Positions 1-9,775 of a stretch of DNA of 64,000 bases are shown here, in pieces. Within the stretch, counting starts at the first letter, position 1. Each line of letters opens with the position of its first letter. Made by a program: the position numbers and the translations under genes. The stretch spans positions 1-64,000 of the forward strand of contig CACLXU010000002.1 of NCBI GenBank assembly GCA_902610995.1. The letters are read 5' to 3'. Source of the stretch: an uncultured SAR86 cluster bacterium. GTDB lineage: Bacteria > Pseudomonadota > Gammaproteobacteria > Magnimaribacterales > TMED112. A model generated the notes under the pieces. That model did not search any database. It saw nothing but the letters and a program-made list of their open reading frames with translations, and was not told where the DNA came from.

Positions 1-759
1 GCATCCTATGATATGAAAGATTCAACTTGTGCAAAGAGGAAAGAGGTTAGCTATGAAAAATGCCTGGAACAAGATTTTGGTAAATTGAAAATTGGGGTTT
101 TAAAAGGCATAGAAAATCTTGGTATATCTGATGATGTGCTCAAGGCTTATGAGAATTCAAAAGATTTGCTTATTGAATTAGGTCATTCTTTTGTAGAGCT
201 TGATTTTTCTGAGCTCTCAAGTGGAATTTGCTCTTACTATGTTATTGCTCCTGCAGAATGCTCATCAAATCTCTCAAGATTTGACGGTGTTAAATTTGGT
301 CATAGAGCAGAAGCTGAAAACATCAATGATCTATATTTAAAAACCAGGTCCGAAGGATTTGGAGATGAAGTGCAAAAAAGGATTATGATCGGAGCTTATG
401 TTTTATCTGCAGGTTTTTATGACGCATATTACAGAAAGGCACAAAGGGTAAGAAGAATGATTAAGTCAAAATTTGATAGTTTCTTTGACTCTGTAGACCT
501 TGTGTTTTTACCAACTACTCTAGACCAAGCATTTGAAATGAATCGTGAAAGCTCAGATCCAAATAGAATGTATAAAGAGGATCTATTAACCATACCTGCA
601 AATTTAGCAGGTTTACCGGCAATATCTTTTCCCAATGGCTTTGCCAATGAACTTCCTATAGGAGCACAATTTGTCGGAAATTATTTTTCAGAGGATCTAA
701 TTTTAAATTTAACAAATAAATTACAGGAGGTGACAGATTGGCACAAAATGACACCCTAG
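1..759 (+). CDS. gatA: Glutamyl-tRNA(Gln)/Asp-tRNA(Asn) amidotransferase subunit A, 3' part (5' end outside window)
   Basis: Reading frame is open from base 1 (ASYDMKDS...). C-terminal amidase features (PANLAGLPAISFPNGF...LPIGAQFVG); immediately upstream of gatB. Confidence 0.93.
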   Translation, partial: ASYDMKDSTCAKRKEVSYEKCLEQDFGKLKIGVLKGIENLGISDDVLKAYENSKDLLIELGHSFVELDFSELSSGICSYYVIAPAECSSNLSRFDGVKFGHRAEAENINDLYLKTRSEGFGDEVQKRIMIGAYVLSAGFYDAYYRKAQRVRRMIKSKFDSFFDSVDLVFLPTTLDQAFEMNRESSDPNRMYKEDLLTIPANLAGLPAISFPNGFANELPIGAQFVGNYFSEDLILNLTNKLQEVTDWHKMTP

Positions 760-2174
760 TTAATGGTTGGCAACCTGTGATTGGTTTAGAGGTCCATGTT
801 CAACTTCTAACCAATACCAAACTCTTCTCACCTTCCAAAAATAAATTTGGTGAGGAAGCGAATACACTTGTTGATCTTATTGATATGGGTTTACCAGGCG
901 TCCTACCAGTATTAAACGATGGTGCGGTCAAACAAGGAATTGCTTTTGGTCTTGCTACTAATGCAGAAATTGCAAAGACCATGGTTTTTGACAGAAAAAA
1001 TTATTTCTATCCAGACCTTCCAAAAGGTTATCAGATTACGCAACTGCACTATCCAATTGTAAAAAACGGTTCAGTAGATATTGATGGTAAGAATATAAGG
1101 ATCCATCAAGCCCATCTCGAGGAAGATGCTGGCAAGTCTATGCATGATGTTTATGACCATGAGTCTGTTGTTGATTTAAACAGATCGGGAGTGCCGTTGC
1201 TTGAAATTGTCTCAGAGCCCGATATCAGGTCTGCCGAAGAAGCTGTGAAATACCTCAAGAAAATTCATCAAATAATTACTTATTTAGACATTTCAGACGG
1301 CAATATGTCCCAAGGTTCTATGCGATGCGATGCGAATGTTTCAATTATGAAGCCTGAAGATAAAGAATATGGCATTCGTGCGGAAATTAAAAATATAAAT
1401 TCCTTCAAATTCGTTGAAAAAGCAATTAATTTTGAAATTAAACGACAAATTAAAGTTTTGGAATCTGGTGAAAAGGTTGAGCAAGAGACAAGGCTATACG
1501 ACTCTGTAAAGGATGAAACAAGATCAATGCGAACAAAAGAATTTGCTAATGATTACAGATACTTTCCCTGCCCTGACCTAGTCCCACATAATATTCCTGA
1601 GGAACTTATAGATGAAGTTAAAAATAACTTAAGCGAATTACCTGAAGAAAAACAGCAAAGACTTATGGAAGCTCATGGATTGAATGAGTACGATGCAGGT
1701 GTTATTTGTGCCGATAAAACTACTGCAAAATTTTTTGAAGAAGCTGTTAAGAGTGCAGACGCAGGGCTTGCAGCTAAGTGGATAATAGGTGATCTCAATG
1801 CATTGCTTAATAAGCATGATGTCACTCTCAGTGAATGCAAAGTTGAGGCAGCAAATTTTTCAACAATGATTAAAAAAATATCAGACGGAACAATTTCAGG
1901 CAAGATTGCCAAAGAGGTGCTAGAGACAATTTGGGAAACTGGAGAAGATGTATTAAAAATTATTGATGGGAAAGGCATGCAACAGATCTCAGATGAGAGT
2001 GAGTTAGAAAAAATCGTTGATAAGATTCTTGCCGATAACACAAGTCAGGTAGATGCATATAAATCTGGAAAAGATAAACTCTTTGGCTTCTTTGTTGGCC
2101 AAGTTATGAAGGTTACTCAGGGCAAAGCCAATCCAGGCCTTGCAAATGACATTCTCAAGAAGAAACTTAATTAA
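738..2174 (+). CDS. gatB: Asp/Glu-tRNA amidotransferase subunit B
   Basis: GatB hallmark WQPVIGLEVHVQL; TTG start preceded by AGGAGG; overlaps gatA end. Confidence 0.96.
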   Translation: MAQNDTLVNGWQPVIGLEVHVQLLTNTKLFSPSKNKFGEEANTLVDLIDMGLPGVLPVLNDGAVKQGIAFGLATNAEIAKTMVFDRKNYFYPDLPKGYQITQLHYPIVKNGSVDIDGKNIRIHQAHLEEDAGKSMHDVYDHESVVDLNRSGVPLLEIVSEPDIRSAEEAVKYLKKIHQIITYLDISDGNMSQGSMRCDANVSIMKPEDKEYGIRAEIKNINSFKFVEKAINFEIKRQIKVLESGEKVEQETRLYDSVKDETRSMRTKEFANDYRYFPCPDLVPHNIPEELIDEVKNNLSELPEEKQQRLMEAHGLNEYDAGVICADKTTAKFFEEAVKSADAGLAAKWIIGDLNALLNKHDVTLSECKVEAANFSTMIKKISDGTISGKIAKEVLETIWETGEDVLKIIDGKGMQQISDESELEKIVDKILADNTSQVDAYKSGKDKLFGFFVGQVMKVTQGKANPGLANDILKKKLN

Positions 2175-3054
2175 TTTCAATTAGATCATCCGCCAGGATA
2201 ACCTTGCCATCATAGTCTTTCATGATTTCTTCAAGGATTTCACTTTCAGACGACCCCCAAAAAAGTATGTGCGACAAAACTAACGTTTTTGGATTCAATT
2301 TTTTAGCAATTTTTGCAAGCTCACTTGGGCTTGTATGATGTGCTTTGTGGTAAATTTTCCAATCTGGCTCTTTTTTTTCAAACCCTGCCTGAGAATAAAC
2401 CTCATGCACTAAGATATCAACTTCATTCCCAAACCTAAGCAAGTTTGCAGATGGTCCCGTGTCTCCAGAAATTAAAATTGTTTTATCACCTGTCTGTATC
2501 AGAAAACCATATGATTCAGCAAGATCACCATGGTCATTTAAAAAAGCTGTAACCATAATATTTTTATCTTCATAAATCACACCTTCTTCAATAGAAGTAA
2601 AAATAGCTTTATAGCCTTTATCATTTTGTGGTTGTGTACCATAAATTCTGTAATCAATATCAGGCTGATAAGCCTTGATAATATGATCTGCCATATCTTT
2701 TGCTGCTTCAGGACCAAAAATCTTCAGTGGCTTATCCCGTCCCATTATCCAGGGTGTAATTATTAAATCTGCTAAGCCTAAAGTGTGATCAGAGTGAATA
2801 TGGCTAAGAAAAGCATACTCAAGTTGGGTTACGTCAAGTTTTGAAAAATTTCCTCCCCATTCTGAAGACAACGCAGCAACTCTTCTTACAACACCTGAAC
2901 CAAAATCAAATAAGTATGGAGTATCATTTGCTAAAACTAGATAGGCTGAGCCCATTCTTTCTGGATTTGGGTTTGGAGTGCCCGATCCTAAGACAAAAAA
3001 ATGTGTCGATGGAAATATATTCAGGCTTATCAGCAATAAAAGAAAAATTCTCAT
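2167..3054 (-). CDS. Exported MBL-fold metallo-hydrolase (RNase Z/arylsulfatase-like)
   Basis: N-terminal hydrophobic signal; LSHIHSDHTLGLADL metal-binding motif; later HD and H residues. Confidence 0.8.
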   Translation of the reverse strand: MRIFLLLLISLNIFPSTHFFVLGSGTPNPNPERMGSAYLVLANDTPYLFDFGSGVVRRVAALSSEWGGNFSKLDVTQLEYAFLSHIHSDHTLGLADLIITPWIMGRDKPLKIFGPEAAKDMADHIIKAYQPDIDYRIYGTQPQNDKGYKAIFTSIEEGVIYEDKNIMVTAFLNDHGDLAESYGFLIQTGDKTILISGDTGPSANLLRFGNEVDILVHEVYSQAGFEKKEPDWKIYHKAHHTSPSELAKIAKKLNPKTLVLSHILFWGSSESEILEEIMKDYDGKVILADDLIEIN

Positions 3055-4200
3055 TTACCTTTTAAAAATTGCAATCCTATCTGATTTATAGGAACCAATA
3101 AAAACTTTATTTTCATGTGGGTAAGCAACTGAGGCACTGCCGTACGCAACATCTTCAAAATTATATTCTTCAAGAATATTCAAATCTTTATCTGCTCTCA
3201 TGATAAAAAACGGTGTTGGACACTGGATAATAGATTCATCAATACAATAAATTCCGCCTAGGTCAGTATTTTGACCACCTATCCATAATTCTCCATCAAC
3301 TGCAGTAACATTGTCTGGCCCACCATTTAAATAAGTTCTTAAAACTAAATCGGTTCGTTTGCCATTGCTAAATTTAGCAATTGAGCCGTTCATTCGGTAG
3401 TTTACGTAAATGTTATCCTCGATCATATCTATTCCATTAGGCCAAGTGCCCTCTGAATTAGGCACAATAGTGAAACCTTCTTCTTTTGTCCACTTATAAA
3501 CATATCCTGTATTAAATCTTAAGAGATTCATTACAAATAAATAATTAAAACCAACATTCTTATCATATTGGTGAGTGCTATAAAAGGAACCAGAATCATC
3601 ATAAACAACAACATCATTAAAATAAGTTGTTTCCTCTGGACCAGTAGCACAGCCAATCCAGAAAATTGTAGGTTTTATAACATCGGATAAATTTACAAAA
3701 ATTGGAAATATTAAAAAGAATTCAATCCTGCTTCTTTTTTCATGATTTACAACTGCCAGCAAAGATGCCTCCTCTAGCAAGGGGCTTAGGTCGTCGCCAG
3801 TTATTTTAATATGTTCATAAATATCTATGCCATGAGGGTAAAATTCTTTGTAGGGTTCACAACCGTCTTCACCAATTCCAAGATTATTTCCTTCTAAAAA
3901 CTCGATATCGAAATCTTGAACCTCATTAGTTTCAAGATTTAGTTTTGATAATTTACCAATAAGAGTTTTGCCTTTATTAAGTGCAGGCAGTCCGGCAAAC
4001 TGGGAGACAACTACTGAATTCTCTCCCGGGATTTTAGCAAAATCTTCTGGGTTTTGTAGATCGCAGATTAACTCAAGGGTGCCAAGGCTTTCACATTTAT
4101 TAATATCTTTGTAATCGCTGGCACAGCCAGCAATTACAAATAAAACAATAAATAAATATACGTTCTTAAACAAAGACCATCGCGAGGTTTTCTGCCACAA
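3055..4200 (-). CDS. Putative lipoprotein, SMP-30/arylesterase-like beta-propeller
   Basis: Lipobox-like VIAGC; WPNGIDMIEDNIYVNY and similar propeller segments. Confidence 0.65.
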   Translation of the reverse strand: MWQKTSRWSLFKNVYLFIVLFVIAGCASDYKDINKCESLGTLELICDLQNPEDFAKIPGENSVVVSQFAGLPALNKGKTLIGKLSKLNLETNEVQDFDIEFLEGNNLGIGEDGCEPYKEFYPHGIDIYEHIKITGDDLSPLLEEASLLAVVNHEKRSRIEFFLIFPIFVNLSDVIKPTIFWIGCATGPEETTYFNDVVVYDDSGSFYSTHQYDKNVGFNYLFVMNLLRFNTGYVYKWTKEEGFTIVPNSEGTWPNGIDMIEDNIYVNYRMNGSIAKFSNGKRTDLVLRTYLNGGPDNVTAVDGELWIGGQNTDLGGIYCIDESIIQCPTPFFIMRADKDLNILEEYNFEDVAYGSASVAYPHENKVFIGSYKSDRIAIFKR

Positions 4201-4615
4201 ATCCTGGCTTCTCCACCCCTTCTATTTCTAATTCAATCTTAGTTTTTAGTAGCCATCTACCGTCACCTTTATCAGTAGCTTCTAATAGTGATGATTTAAA
4301 TCTGCAATTTGAATCAACAGGCACAGGTGTAATAAATCTGATTTTATCGTAACCATAATTCATTGCCATTTTTGTGCCCTCAACGGGAATTGCGTTTTCA
4401 TACCCTTTTCCAACAGATAGCGACAGCATTAATGCACCGTGAGCAATTGTGCTACCGAAAATCGGAGCAGCTTTTTCAGGGTCGACATGAATAAACTGTG
4501 GGTCCTCTGAAACATCAGCAAAAATGTTGATTCGCTCTTGGTCAACAACGAACCATGAAGTGCATTTCTCTTTGCCTATCATGGTATGTAAATCTTCAGG
4601 TTTAATAGCTTCCAT
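4166..4615 (-). CDS. MaoC-like (R)-specific enoyl-CoA hydratase family protein
   Basis: DPQFIHVDPEKAAPIFGSTIAHGALMLSL hot-dog/MaoC motif. Confidence 0.85.
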   Translation of the reverse strand: MEAIKPEDLHTMIGKEKCTSWFVVDQERINIFADVSEDPQFIHVDPEKAAPIFGSTIAHGALMLSLSVGKGYENAIPVEGTKMAMNYGYDKIRFITPVPVDSNCRFKSSLLEATDKGDGRWLLKTKIELEIEGVEKPGFVAENLAMVFV

Positions 4616-4623
4616 TCTCCCTC

Positions 4624-6249
4624 CTATTTAATTAAATGATTAGCATATTGCTCGCGTAAGTCTGTTTTAAGTAATTTTCCTGTTGCGCCATGAGGCAATT
4701 CATCAACAAAGACAACATCATCTGGTTTCCACCACTTTGCAATCTTGCCATCTAGAAAATCATAGACAGATTCCTTCGTTAATTCCTTATTCGCAGGAAT
4801 TACTATCAGCAGAGGTCTTTCATCCCATTTTTCATGGGCGACACCTATCACACAGGCTTCTACAACTTCTGGGTGACCTACAGCAGCATTTTCTAAATCT
4901 ACAGAGCTTATCCATTCGCCCCCCGATTTAATTACATCTTTAGCTCTGTCCACAATTGTCATGTAGCCATCTGGATCAATTGTTGAGATATCGCCAGTGT
5001 CAAACCAACCGTCTGCATCTACAGCATCTTCATCATGTTTGTAATATCTTTTGATAATCCATGGTCCTTTAATGAGAAGCTTTCCAAATGCTTTGCCATC
5101 TTCAGGGAGTCTGTTGCCATCATCATCAACAATTTTTAGCTGTACTCCATAGATTGGTTTACCCTGTTTTGTTTGAAGCTGATACATTTCATCTTTGGAT
5201 AATTTTTCCATATCAGGTGTCTTAAGATTTGCAGTTGCAAGTGGGCTTGTTTCTGTCATACCCCAACCTTGAACAACATTTACATCATGATCTTCATCAA
5301 ACTGTTTAATCATTGAATATGGAACAGCCGATCCGCCAATAATTGTTTCTTTAATTGACTCAAGCTTTATATTGTTCTCTTTGCAGTAATTTAATAGTCC
5401 CAACCAAATTGTTGGCACTCCAAAGGCAAAGGTGACGTTTTCGTTTTGAATTAGCTCAGTTAATGCAGCGCCATCCATGCCCATACCAGGTAAAACCAAT
5501 TTGATTCCATTCATTGGTGCGAGATATGGTAGCCCCCAGCCATTAACATGAAACATTGGCACAACCATTAAGATACAATCGTCTTTCTTTAGACCTAGAC
5601 CGTTTGCAGACGAGCCAGCCCAAGCGTGAAGTAGCGTTGACTTATGTGAATAAAGAACACCTTTTGGATTTCCTGTTGTTCCAGATGTATAGCAAAGTCC
5701 ACATGGAGCATTTTCATCAAGCTCTGGCCAAACGTATGACTCGTCCCCATCCTCAATAAATTCCTCGTAAGAAACTACATCCTTTAGTTTTGACTCTGGC
5801 ATCTCCTCTTTAGCACAGAGCAAAACATATTTATCAACTGTTGGACATTTATCTTGAATTGCCTCAAGTAATGGGGCAAAAACTGGCTCTAGGAAAACTA
5901 ATTTGTTCTCGGCATGATTAATGAGATAAACAACCTGTTCAGGATGCAATCTAAAATTTATTGTGTGCATAATTGCACCCATACCAGAGATCCCATAAAA
6001 CATTTCCATGTTTCTGAATGTATTCAAACCCAAGGATCCAACACACTGTTCCTTCTTAATCCCATGTTTCTCTAGAGCAGATGCTAACTTTCTTGCTCTG
6101 ATGGAAATGTTTTTATAATTTGATTTAGTTATTTTCCCTGATAGTTCTCTTGTAACAACTTCTACATCAGGGAAAATATGCTCTGCATAATCAATAATGC
6201 TTGCGACATTCTGACTCCAATCTTGCATATTCATATTTTTTACTCCCAA
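4624..6249 (-). CDS. Acyl-CoA synthetase (medium/long-chain fatty acid-CoA ligase, AMP-binding)
   Basis: CYTSGTTGNPKGVLYSHKS, GWGMTETSP, DGWFDTGDISTIDPDGYMTIVDRAKDVIKSGGEWIS, GKLLKTDLR. Confidence 0.93.
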   Translation of the reverse strand: MGVKNMNMQDWSQNVASIIDYAEHIFPDVEVVTRELSGKITKSNYKNISIRARKLASALEKHGIKKEQCVGSLGLNTFRNMEMFYGISGMGAIMHTINFRLHPEQVVYLINHAENKLVFLEPVFAPLLEAIQDKCPTVDKYVLLCAKEEMPESKLKDVVSYEEFIEDGDESYVWPELDENAPCGLCYTSGTTGNPKGVLYSHKSTLLHAWAGSSANGLGLKKDDCILMVVPMFHVNGWGLPYLAPMNGIKLVLPGMGMDGAALTELIQNENVTFAFGVPTIWLGLLNYCKENNIKLESIKETIIGGSAVPYSMIKQFDEDHDVNVVQGWGMTETSPLATANLKTPDMEKLSKDEMYQLQTKQGKPIYGVQLKIVDDDGNRLPEDGKAFGKLLIKGPWIIKRYYKHDEDAVDADGWFDTGDISTIDPDGYMTIVDRAKDVIKSGGEWISSVDLENAAVGHPEVVEACVIGVAHEKWDERPLLIVIPANKELTKESVYDFLDGKIAKWWKPDDVVFVDELPHGATGKLLKTDLREQYANHLIK

Positions 6250-7214
6250 TTTTTTAAATTATGTAAATAAGGATACCATTCATTCTTAATTGGGTGAAAC
6301 CAAGAATACATAATGTTGTGCAATTTTTTCTTATCCCTTTCTGACAAATTTATTTTTTTTAGCGGATCAAAGAGATCAATCATTTCAATTAAATCATCAC
6401 TTAATCCATGCTCAGATAGAATTTGTTCAAAACTACTTCTTTCTGATTTTAAATTTGCCATTAAGCTGACCAAGAGTTGATCGGTTCTAATCATTCCTGT
6501 CATATTAATTAGATAGTATTTTTTCGAGTTTATGTAAGTTTTATCTAAGTGGTTAAAATTGGTTAAATTTAACTTTCTTGGGCAAGAATCTATTGTGAAA
6601 TAATTATCCCATATAATTAAGTTGCTGTTGTTAATACCAACCAATCTATCTTCGACCTCTTCAGATATTGAAGTAGAAATAACTTTTTCTCCTGTCCAAT
6701 AAAAGCAGCAATCTGTTGGGAAATTTTGCAAGAATTTCTCAAAATATTCATTATGTGCAAGGTCTTTTTCAATAAGCTCATTACAGTAAACAGAGGGGCA
6801 AAAATCAAAGTGAATTTCAGGAAATTCAGAAATGCCTTTGCTCAAAATATTTAGCTGTTTATCTAAATTAATTTTTTCAAGATCATCAAAAAGCAAACTA
6901 ATATTCTTGCAACCCAAGTTCGCAAAGAAATTAACTTTAAGATCAAATTTTTCGATGTGTTTATCTTTAAAGGGTGTAAGGCCAACACCTATATCGATCC
7001 CACAATCCTCAGCGTGAGATATAAATTCTGTGAACTTAGCTTGCCAGGATTCATTTGGCGTAAGATCAAAATTATTTCTTAAAAATGGATCCTCTTTTGG
7101 AGCATATAAATAAAAATTTAAATCTGTTCCAGCCATAGAGGAAATTAATTCGTGCCTTGAAGTAAAGTCATAACTTTTACCATAAAAGCCTTCAATTAAA
7201 CCAAACTTGCTCAT
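6240..7214 (-). CDS. GH84-type beta-N-acetylglucosaminidase (O-GlcNAcase-like) catalytic domain protein
   Basis: LIEGFYG, YLYAPKEDPFLR, SLLFDDL (catalytic DD), FCPSVYC, WTGEKVIS, IIWDNYFTIDSCPRKLNL match the GH84 family motif order; no signal peptide apparent. Confidence 0.8.
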   Translation of the reverse strand: MSKFGLIEGFYGKSYDFTSRHELISSMAGTDLNFYLYAPKEDPFLRNNFDLTPNESWQAKFTEFISHAEDCGIDIGVGLTPFKDKHIEKFDLKVNFFANLGCKNISLLFDDLEKINLDKQLNILSKGISEFPEIHFDFCPSVYCNELIEKDLAHNEYFEKFLQNFPTDCCFYWTGEKVISTSISEEVEDRLVGINNSNLIIWDNYFTIDSCPRKLNLTNFNHLDKTYINSKKYYLINMTGMIRTDQLLVSLMANLKSERSSFEQILSEHGLSDDLIEMIDLFDPLKKINLSERDKKKLHNIMYSWFHPIKNEWYPYLHNLKNWE

Positions 7215-7946
7215 TTACTTAATTTTACAAGAAGAATCGGATAATACTTTATTTTTATTTATCAAAAATTCCTTGGTATTTATTCTGTAAATATGATTTG
7301 AATGAGATTTTTGCTCAAGCAAAAAGTCCAGCGCTATTAGACTTTGAAGGGATGACACCAAAGCTACTGAAGGACCAAGAACACCAACATCAGCACAATC
7401 ATTAGCATCAAGTTCACCCTCACTTGGAAAAACACATTCAAGACAACAGTGTTGAGAGTCGTTACTAAATAATAGAATTTGTCCGACATGGGCAGCAATT
7501 GAGGCAGTAAGAAAAGCAACCCTTTCCTTTGAACACACTCTATTTAGATCGTAGCTAGTTCTAAGATTATCCGCACAATCAATCAATAAGTCTGACTTGA
7601 TATTGTCATAAGATAATTCCCACGATTTTTTGTCATGAATTTCAATTGTGGTGTTGGAATTAAGATTTTTAAGATAATTAGATAGTGCTTTAACTTTTTT
7701 TATTCCTATATCATCTTCACTAAAAAAAACTTGCCTGTGAAGATTTCTAAGCTCTACAGTATCATCATCAACTAATTTAATTTTCCCTACCCCTGCTCCT
7801 GCAAGATAAGCTGCCAAAGGGGAGCCAAGTCCACCACAGCCAATAACAGTTATTGACTTTTTTGAGAGCAATTCTTGCTTCTCTATACTTAGTTCATCTA
7901 AAAGTATTTGAGAATAATACCTTTTGATTAACTCATCTTTTTGCAT
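7215..7946 (-). CDS. ThiF/MoeB/HesA family E1-like adenylyltransferase
   Basis: GCGGLGSPLAAYLAGAGVGKIKLVDDDTVELRNLHRQ; CCLECVFP. Confidence 0.88.
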   Translation of the reverse strand: MQKDELIKRYYSQILLDELSIEKQELLSKKSITVIGCGGLGSPLAAYLAGAGVGKIKLVDDDTVELRNLHRQVFFSEDDIGIKKVKALSNYLKNLNSNTTIEIHDKKSWELSYDNIKSDLLIDCADNLRTSYDLNRVCSKERVAFLTASIAAHVGQILLFSNDSQHCCLECVFPSEGELDANDCADVGVLGPSVALVSSLQSLIALDFLLEQKSHSNHIYRINTKEFLINKNKVLSDSSCKIK

Positions 7947-8703
7947 GTGTATATCTAGCCATCCCTTTTAGATCTAAACCATATTGTATATCTTTAAATT
8001 GTGCGTTTTCTAAGGCATCTTTTATGGAAGAAACCTGCTCTGGTGAATGCTCCAAAAAGATTGAGCCTTTGGGATTCAGGTGCTCCCTGGATTCATTGAT
8101 AATCTTTAGAATGTCTTTTAATCCATTATCTTTTGAAAATAGTGCCTCCTTCGGCTCAAATAATAAATCGGGTTCTATTTTGTTAGTCTCACAAATATAA
8201 GGAGGATTTGAAACAATCAAATCAAATTTACCATTAACATTTGCAAACCAATCAGACTGAAAGAAATTCACCTTATTTTCCGTTTGATAATTATTTCTTT
8301 TTGCAGTTACAAGAGCAGAAGCAGATTTATCAACTCCTAATACTTCAGCTTGTGAAAAGATTTTAGATAGCTCAATTGCAATACATCCTGAGCCAGTTCC
8401 TAGGTCAAGTATTCTATTACAATTTAATTTAGATACTCTTATTTTTTCTATAATTACCTCTGTTTCAGGCCTTGGAATTAAGACATTAGAGCCAAGAAAA
8501 TACTCTCCATTGTAAAAACTCCATTTCCCTATGATCTGTTGCAATGGTTTTCCTGACTCAATCTCAATTTGTAATGTAGCTAAATTTTTTGAACCGACCT
8601 TATCTGAATCTAGTAAAAATCTGAGCCCCTCATCATATGTTGAGCCAAACTTTGCTTTCCAAATTTTTTTAATTTCTGGAATATGTTCTTTAAGAATTCT
8701 CAA
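7933..8703 (-). CDS. prmC: Release factor glutamine methyltransferase
   Basis: LDLGTGSGCIAIEL, SNPPYI motif; adjacent to prfA. Confidence 0.93.
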   Translation of the reverse strand: MRILKEHIPEIKKIWKAKFGSTYDEGLRFLLDSDKVGSKNLATLQIEIESGKPLQQIIGKWSFYNGEYFLGSNVLIPRPETEVIIEKIRVSKLNCNRILDLGTGSGCIAIELSKIFSQAEVLGVDKSASALVTAKRNNYQTENKVNFFQSDWFANVNGKFDLIVSNPPYICETNKIEPDLLFEPKEALFSKDNGLKDILKIINESREHLNPKGSIFLEHSPEQVSSIKDALENAQFKDIQYGLDLKGMARYTHAKR

Positions 8704-9775
8704 TTTCTAGGAGTTTTTCGGCGTTGTTTTGTGCTTTCAGAGAATCAATCATTTCAGTAAGATCTCCGTCTAAAAAGTTTTCAATATTATGTTGGGTGAA
8801 CTTAATTCTATGGTCTGTGATGCGCCCTTGGGGAAAATTATAAGTTCTAATTTTTTCACTGCGGTCTCCCGTGCCTACCAGAGATTTTCTTTCTGACGCT
8901 TTCTCCATTTCCTGTTTTTGCTTTTCAATGTCATAAATTTTTGAAGACAATAAGCCTAGTGCTTTAGCTTTATTTTTGTGCTGGCTTCTATCATCCTGAC
9001 ACTCAACTACTATCCCTGTTGGAATGTGAGTAAGTCTGACTGCAGAATCAGTTTTATTGACATGTTGACCACCTGCTCCTGAAGCTCTGAATGTATCTAC
9101 TCGAATCTCGCTCATATCAATATCTTTTTCCTCTACATCATCCATTTCAGGCATAATTGCAACAGTAGCTGTTGATGTATGAACTCTTCCTTGTGACTCT
9201 GTGAGAGGCACTCTTTGCACTCTATGAACTCCTGATTCAAACCGAAGATTCCCATAAACATTCGAACCCAGTATTTTTATGACTACCTCTTTATATCCAC
9301 CTGGACCAGAATCAATCTCTTTTATTTTTTCAATCTTCCAATTACTTCTCTCAGCATATCTGCTGTACATCCTATAAAGATCACCTACGAAAATAGCTGC
9401 TTCATCTCCTCCTGCTCCGGCTCTAAGCTCCAAGAAAGAATTTCTAACGTCATCTTTATCTTTTGGAAGAAGCTGAATCATTATTTCCTCCTCAAGTAGT
9501 CTTATTTCATTTTGTTTTTGAGTTTTCTCTTCTTGAGCTAATTCTTTCATATCCTCGTCTTTCAGAAGCTCTTCAATGGAATCAAGCTCTTGTTCAATAA
9601 TTAGATAGTTATTCCAATTTTCAACGACTTCTTTTATTTCCGAATACTCTTTGTTGAGTTGTGTTAACTTTTCTACATTTGTTGTAAGCTTTGGATTTGA
9701 AAGATCTGCTGAAATCTTATTTGCTTTAGCTTTTATTGAGTTTAGCGAATCTCTGATATTCTTTTTCATATGCAC
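8690..9775 (-). CDS. prfA: Peptide chain release factor 1
   Basis: GAGGQHVNKTDSAVRLTHIPTGIVVECQDDRSQHKNK. Confidence 0.97.
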   Translation of the reverse strand: MHMKKNIRDSLNSIKAKANKISADLSNPKLTTNVEKLTQLNKEYSEIKEVVENWNNYLIIEQELDSIEELLKDEDMKELAQEEKTQKQNEIRLLEEEIMIQLLPKDKDDVRNSFLELRAGAGGDEAAIFVGDLYRMYSRYAERSNWKIEKIKEIDSGPGGYKEVVIKILGSNVYGNLRFESGVHRVQRVPLTESQGRVHTSTATVAIMPEMDDVEEKDIDMSEIRVDTFRASGAGGQHVNKTDSAVRLTHIPTGIVVECQDDRSQHKNKAKALGLLSSKIYDIEKQKQEMEKASERKSLVGTGDRSEKIRTYNFPQGRITDHRIKFTQHNIENFLDGDLTEMIDSLKAQNNAEKLLEIENS

